From assembly GCA_023260815.1 (NCBI GenBank), contig JALQUE010000293.1:1-6912 (forward strand): a stretch of DNA of 6,912 nt. Direction: 5' to 3'. Numbering within the stretch: position 1 is the stretch's first letter; each line of letters opens with the position of its first letter. The translations under genes and the position numbers were made by a program. The notes beneath the pieces were generated by a model. That model searched no databases. It saw only the letters and a program-made list of their open reading frames with translations, and had not been told where the DNA came from. The DNA is from Roseovarius sp. Its GTDB lineage: Bacteria; Pseudomonadota; Alphaproteobacteria; Rhodobacterales; Rhodobacteraceae. Below are positions 5,069 to 6,912 of this stretch, one piece after another.

Positions 5069-5123
5069 CTGGGACTGCCCCGGGACGGCCTTGGGATTGC
5101 CTTTGGATTGCCCCGGGACTGCC
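5069..5123. repeat. 11-bp tandem repeat, five copies
   Basis: Five contiguous units lie at 5069-5079, 5080-5090, 5091-5101, 5102-5112 and 5113-5123: CTGGGACTGCC, CCGGGACGGCC, TTGGGATTGCC, TTTGGATTGCC and CCGGGACTGCC. The rough consensus is YYGGGAYTGCC. The array ends 8 bp before the ghrA stop codon (minus strand), so it lies in the 3' region of that transcript. The period is close to one DNA turn, so the same face would be presented in each unit. No coding role is seen. Confidence 0.85.
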
Positions 5124-5131
5124 AGGCGGGG

Positions 5132-6070
5132 TTAGTAGCCCAGTTCGCGGTCCACCAGATGCAGGAAGGGCTGACCCGTTTCGCCGCGGTGGATGTTTTC
5201 GGCGATCACGCGGGCGGCCGAGCCGGGCCGGGTGGCGGAGGCGATATGCGGCGTGACGGTGACGCGCGGATGCGCCCAGTAGGGGTGGTCCTCGGGCAAG
5301 GGTTCGGTGCGGAAGGTATCGAGCGTGGCATGGGCGACATGGCCTGCATCGAGGGCCGCCAGAAGCGCCGCGTCGTCGATCAGCGTGCCGCGACCGGGAT
5401 TGAGGATCACGGCGCCGCGCGGCAGGCGCGACAGCGTGTCGGCATTCAGGGTGTTTTCGGTTTGCACTGTGCGCGGCAGCAGGAGGATGACGATATGCGC
5501 CTCCGACAGCGCGCTGTGCAGGCCCGCGTCGCCCGACAGGCAGGTGATGCCGTCGATGGATTTCGCCGAGCGGCTCCAGCCGGTGACGGGAAAGCCCAAG
5601 GCGCAGAGCGCCTGGCCGCAGGCCGAGCCCAGAGCGCCAAGGCCGAGGATCGTCACGGGCCGGTCGCAGGCCAGCGGCGGCACGTCGTCGCCGCGCCAGA
5701 GGCCATCTTGATGCAGCACATGCAGATCGGTGCCCAGATGGTGACGCAGCGTGTGGCCTGTCACCCATTCGACCATGCCGCGGGTCAGCCCGTCATCGAC
5801 CATGCGGGCGAGCGGCTGGGTGAGGGTGGGGTTGGTCACGATATCCTCGACCCCGGCCCAGAGGTTCAGCACCGCCTTGGTGCGGGTGTAGGGCGTGAAA
5901 TCCTGCAGATCGGAATTGGGGGCGTAGACGATGTAATCGACCTCTTCGGCGGGGAGCCGCGTGGACAGGGTCACGTCGGTCAGGCCGGCGTCCGAGAGGG
6001 CGCGGCGCAGGGGCTGTTCGTAGTCGTCCCAGCGGGCGGAGGCTGCGGCGAAGAGGATGTTGATCGTCAT
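5132..6070 (-). CDS. ghrA: Glyoxylate/hydroxypyruvate reductase A (D-2-hydroxyacid dehydrogenase family)
   Basis: This 312-residue cytoplasmic enzyme of the D-isomer-specific 2-hydroxyacid dehydrogenase family is expected to reduce glyoxylate to glycolate and hydroxypyruvate to D-glycerate with NADPH. The Rossmann loop is ILGLGALGSACGQAL (141-155). The residues after it, GWSRSAK (164-170), place an Arg where NADPH-preferring members bind the 2'-phosphate. The catalytic set is R227 (NPGRGTLID, 224-232), E256 (TEPLP, 255-259) and H275 (TPHIAS, 273-278). The N-terminal segment (NILFAAASARWDDYEQPLRRAL) and the C-terminal LVDRELGY match GhrA rather than SerA or lactate dehydrogenase. The ATG at 6070 is preceded by AAGG (6081-6078) at 7 nt, which overlaps the last codons of rodA; the intergenic gap is 4 nt, so the two are co-transcribed. 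Confidence 0.9.
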   Translation of the reverse strand: MTINILFAAASARWDDYEQPLRRALSDAGLTDVTLSTRLPAEEVDYIVYAPNSDLQDFTPYTRTKAVLNLWAGVEDIVTNPTLTQPLARMVDDGLTRGMVEWVTGHTLRHHLGTDLHVLHQDGLWRGDDVPPLACDRPVTILGLGALGSACGQALCALGFPVTGWSRSAKSIDGITCLSGDAGLHSALSEAHIVILLLPRTVQTENTLNADTLSRLPRGAVILNPGRGTLIDDAALLAALDAGHVAHATLDTFRTEPLPEDHPYWAHPRVTVTPHIASATRPGSAARVIAENIHRGETGQPFLHLVDRELGY

Positions 6071-6074
6071 TGCA

Positions 6075-6912
6075 TTACCTTGGTTTGTGAATATGGGCGC
6101 TTTGCACGAGGCCGAAGGCGATCATCAGTACCAGCATCGCCGATCCGCCATAGCTGACCAGCGGCAGAGGCACGCCGACCACGGGCGCGAGGCCCATGAC
6201 CATCGACATGTTGACGGCGAAGAACAAAAAGAACGTCACCGCCACCCCGAGGGTCAGCAGCGATGAGAAGCGGTCGCGGTTCGACAGGGCCGTGGCGATG
6301 CAGAACACGAGGATCAGCGTGTAGAGCCCCAGAAGCGATATGCCGCCGATGAAGCCGAATTCCTCGGCCAGGGTGGTGAAGATGAAATCGGTGTGTTTCT
6401 CGGGCAGGAAATTCAGCCGCGACTGGGTGCCTTGCATGAAGCCGCGCCCCGTCCAGCCGCCCGAGCCGAGGGCGATCTTGGACTGGGTGATGTGATAGCC
6501 CGCCCCCAGCGGATCGGAGGCCGGATCGAGGAACGTGTCGATGCGGCGATACTGGTAGTCGGCCAGCATCTGCCAGTCGGTGCCCCGGCTTTGGAACACC
6601 GCGGCGATCAGCGAAATCCCGAGCGCCACGACAGCCGCGAAATAGGCCCAGTGGACGCCGGCGACGAACATCAGCATTCCGCCCGCCGCCAGCAGCAGGA
6701 TCGAGGTGCCCAGATCGGGTTGGCGCAGCACCAGCGCCACCGGCAGCAGGATCAGCCCCACCGGTGCCAGCACCCACACGGGGCGCGACACGCGGCTCAT
6801 CGGCAGCCAGTCGTAATAGGTGGCCAGCATCATCACGAGGGTGATCTTCATCAGCTCGGAGGGTTGCAGGCGCATGAAGCCCAGATCGATCCAGCGCTGC
6901 GCGCCCATGCCG
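6075..6912 (-). CDS. rodA: Peptidoglycan glycosyltransferase RodA (SEDS family), N-terminus outside window
   Basis: This is the C-terminal three-quarters of RodA, the inner-membrane SEDS glycosyltransferase that polymerises lipid II during lateral wall elongation with its partner PBP2. About 278 residues are visible, from GAQRWIDLGFMRLQPSELMKI, which in full-length proteins (about 370-380 residues) starts near residue 100. The Met at 6908 is therefore internal, and the frame is open to the window edge. Counted from that Met, D174 in LPEKHTDFIF (168-177) is the catalytic Asp of SEDS enzymes. The FtsW/RodA/SpoVE signature runs through NMSMVMGLAPVVGVPLPLVS (233-252) and ends YGGSA (253-257). About seven hydrophobic segments are visible. 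Lack of FtsW-specific features and the LDLGF-like entry favour RodA. In relatives rodA closes the mreBCD-mrdA cluster, expected just outside the window. It is followed by ghrA after 4 nt. Confidence 0.93.
   Translation of the reverse strand, partial: GMGAQRWIDLGFMRLQPSELMKITLVMMLATYYDWLPMSRVSRPVWVLAPVGLILLPVALVLRQPDLGTSILLLAAGGMLMFVAGVHWAYFAAVVALGISLIAAVFQSRGTDWQMLADYQYRRIDTFLDPASDPLGAGYHITQSKIALGSGGWTGRGFMQGTQSRLNFLPEKHTDFIFTTLAEEFGFIGGISLLGLYTLILVFCIATALSNRDRFSSLLTLGVAVTFFLFFAVNMSMVMGLAPVVGVPLPLVSYGGSAMLVLMIAFGLVQSAHIHKPR
6078..6081 (-). promoter_or_regulatory. Ribosome binding site of ghrA inside the rodA 3' end
   Basis: The minus strand reads AAGG, part of the last two rodA sense codons, 7 nt before the ghrA ATG. 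This suggests ghrA translation is coupled to completion of rodA translation. Confidence 0.5.

Noticed and set aside
4955..6157. Plus-strand open frame of 400 codons through both repeat arrays and opposite ghrA
   Set aside because: It is an antisense shadow of ghrA; its beginning is translated tandem repeat, not a protein domain.
6906..6908. Met codon at 6908 as the RodA start
   Set aside because: The sequence beginning there (GAQRWIDLGF) belongs near residue 100 of RodA, and the frame stays open to the window edge.
1..6912. A novel defence, mobile or biosynthetic system
   Set aside because: All genes belong to recognisable housekeeping or carrier families. No integrase, transposase, toxin-antitoxin pair, CRISPR array or unusual base composition is seen.

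Overview
The window reads as ordinary chromosomal DNA of an alphaproteobacterium, most likely a Rhodobacteraceae (Roseobacter/Rhodobacter-type) organism. The evidence is the strongly GC-rich sequence with G/C-loaded third codon positions, the protein types present, and a GC hairpin followed by a TGGGATATTTTCGGCCAG-type tail at a convergent gene end, which I recall as a frequent intergenic element in that family. I see no transposase, integrase, CRISPR array, tRNA or rRNA.

Layout, left to right. (1) 1-458, minus: the N-terminal part of a KdsD/KpsF-type arabinose-5-phosphate isomerase, cut by the window edge. (2) 459-623: a divergent promoter region with repeats and a dyad. (3) 624-1844, plus: a 12-TM MFS transporter of unknown substrate. 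(4) 1845-1912: a convergent gap with two look-alike AT-rich hairpins. (5) 1913-2827, minus: TrhO, the rhodanese-type tRNA U34 hydroxylase. (6) 2828-2933: a divergent leader region. (7) 2934-4923, plus: a compact three-gene operon of PncA nicotinamidase, a four-cysteine uracil-DNA-glycosylase-superfamily protein, and an SseB-domain protein. The first pair is separated by only 3 nt, in the same frame, and the second pair overlaps by 8 nt. (8) 4924-5131: a convergent gap with two different short tandem repeat arrays (13 bp x3 and 11 bp x5) flanking a GC hairpin. (9) 5132-6912, minus: rodA (5' end outside the window) followed after 4 nt by ghrA, a glyoxylate/hydroxypyruvate reductase.

The genes do not form one pathway. 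They cover the cell envelope (KdsD for Kdo synthesis, RodA for peptidoglycan elongation), tRNA modification (TrhO), NAD salvage (PncA), a probable DNA-repair or nucleic-acid enzyme (UDG-like), transport (MFS) and small-acid reduction (GhrA). I do not see a new multi-gene system. The parts that deserve a second look are the intergenic repeats and dyads, the in-frame pncA/UDG junction, and the UDG-like protein with a conserved [4Fe-4S]-type cysteine pattern.
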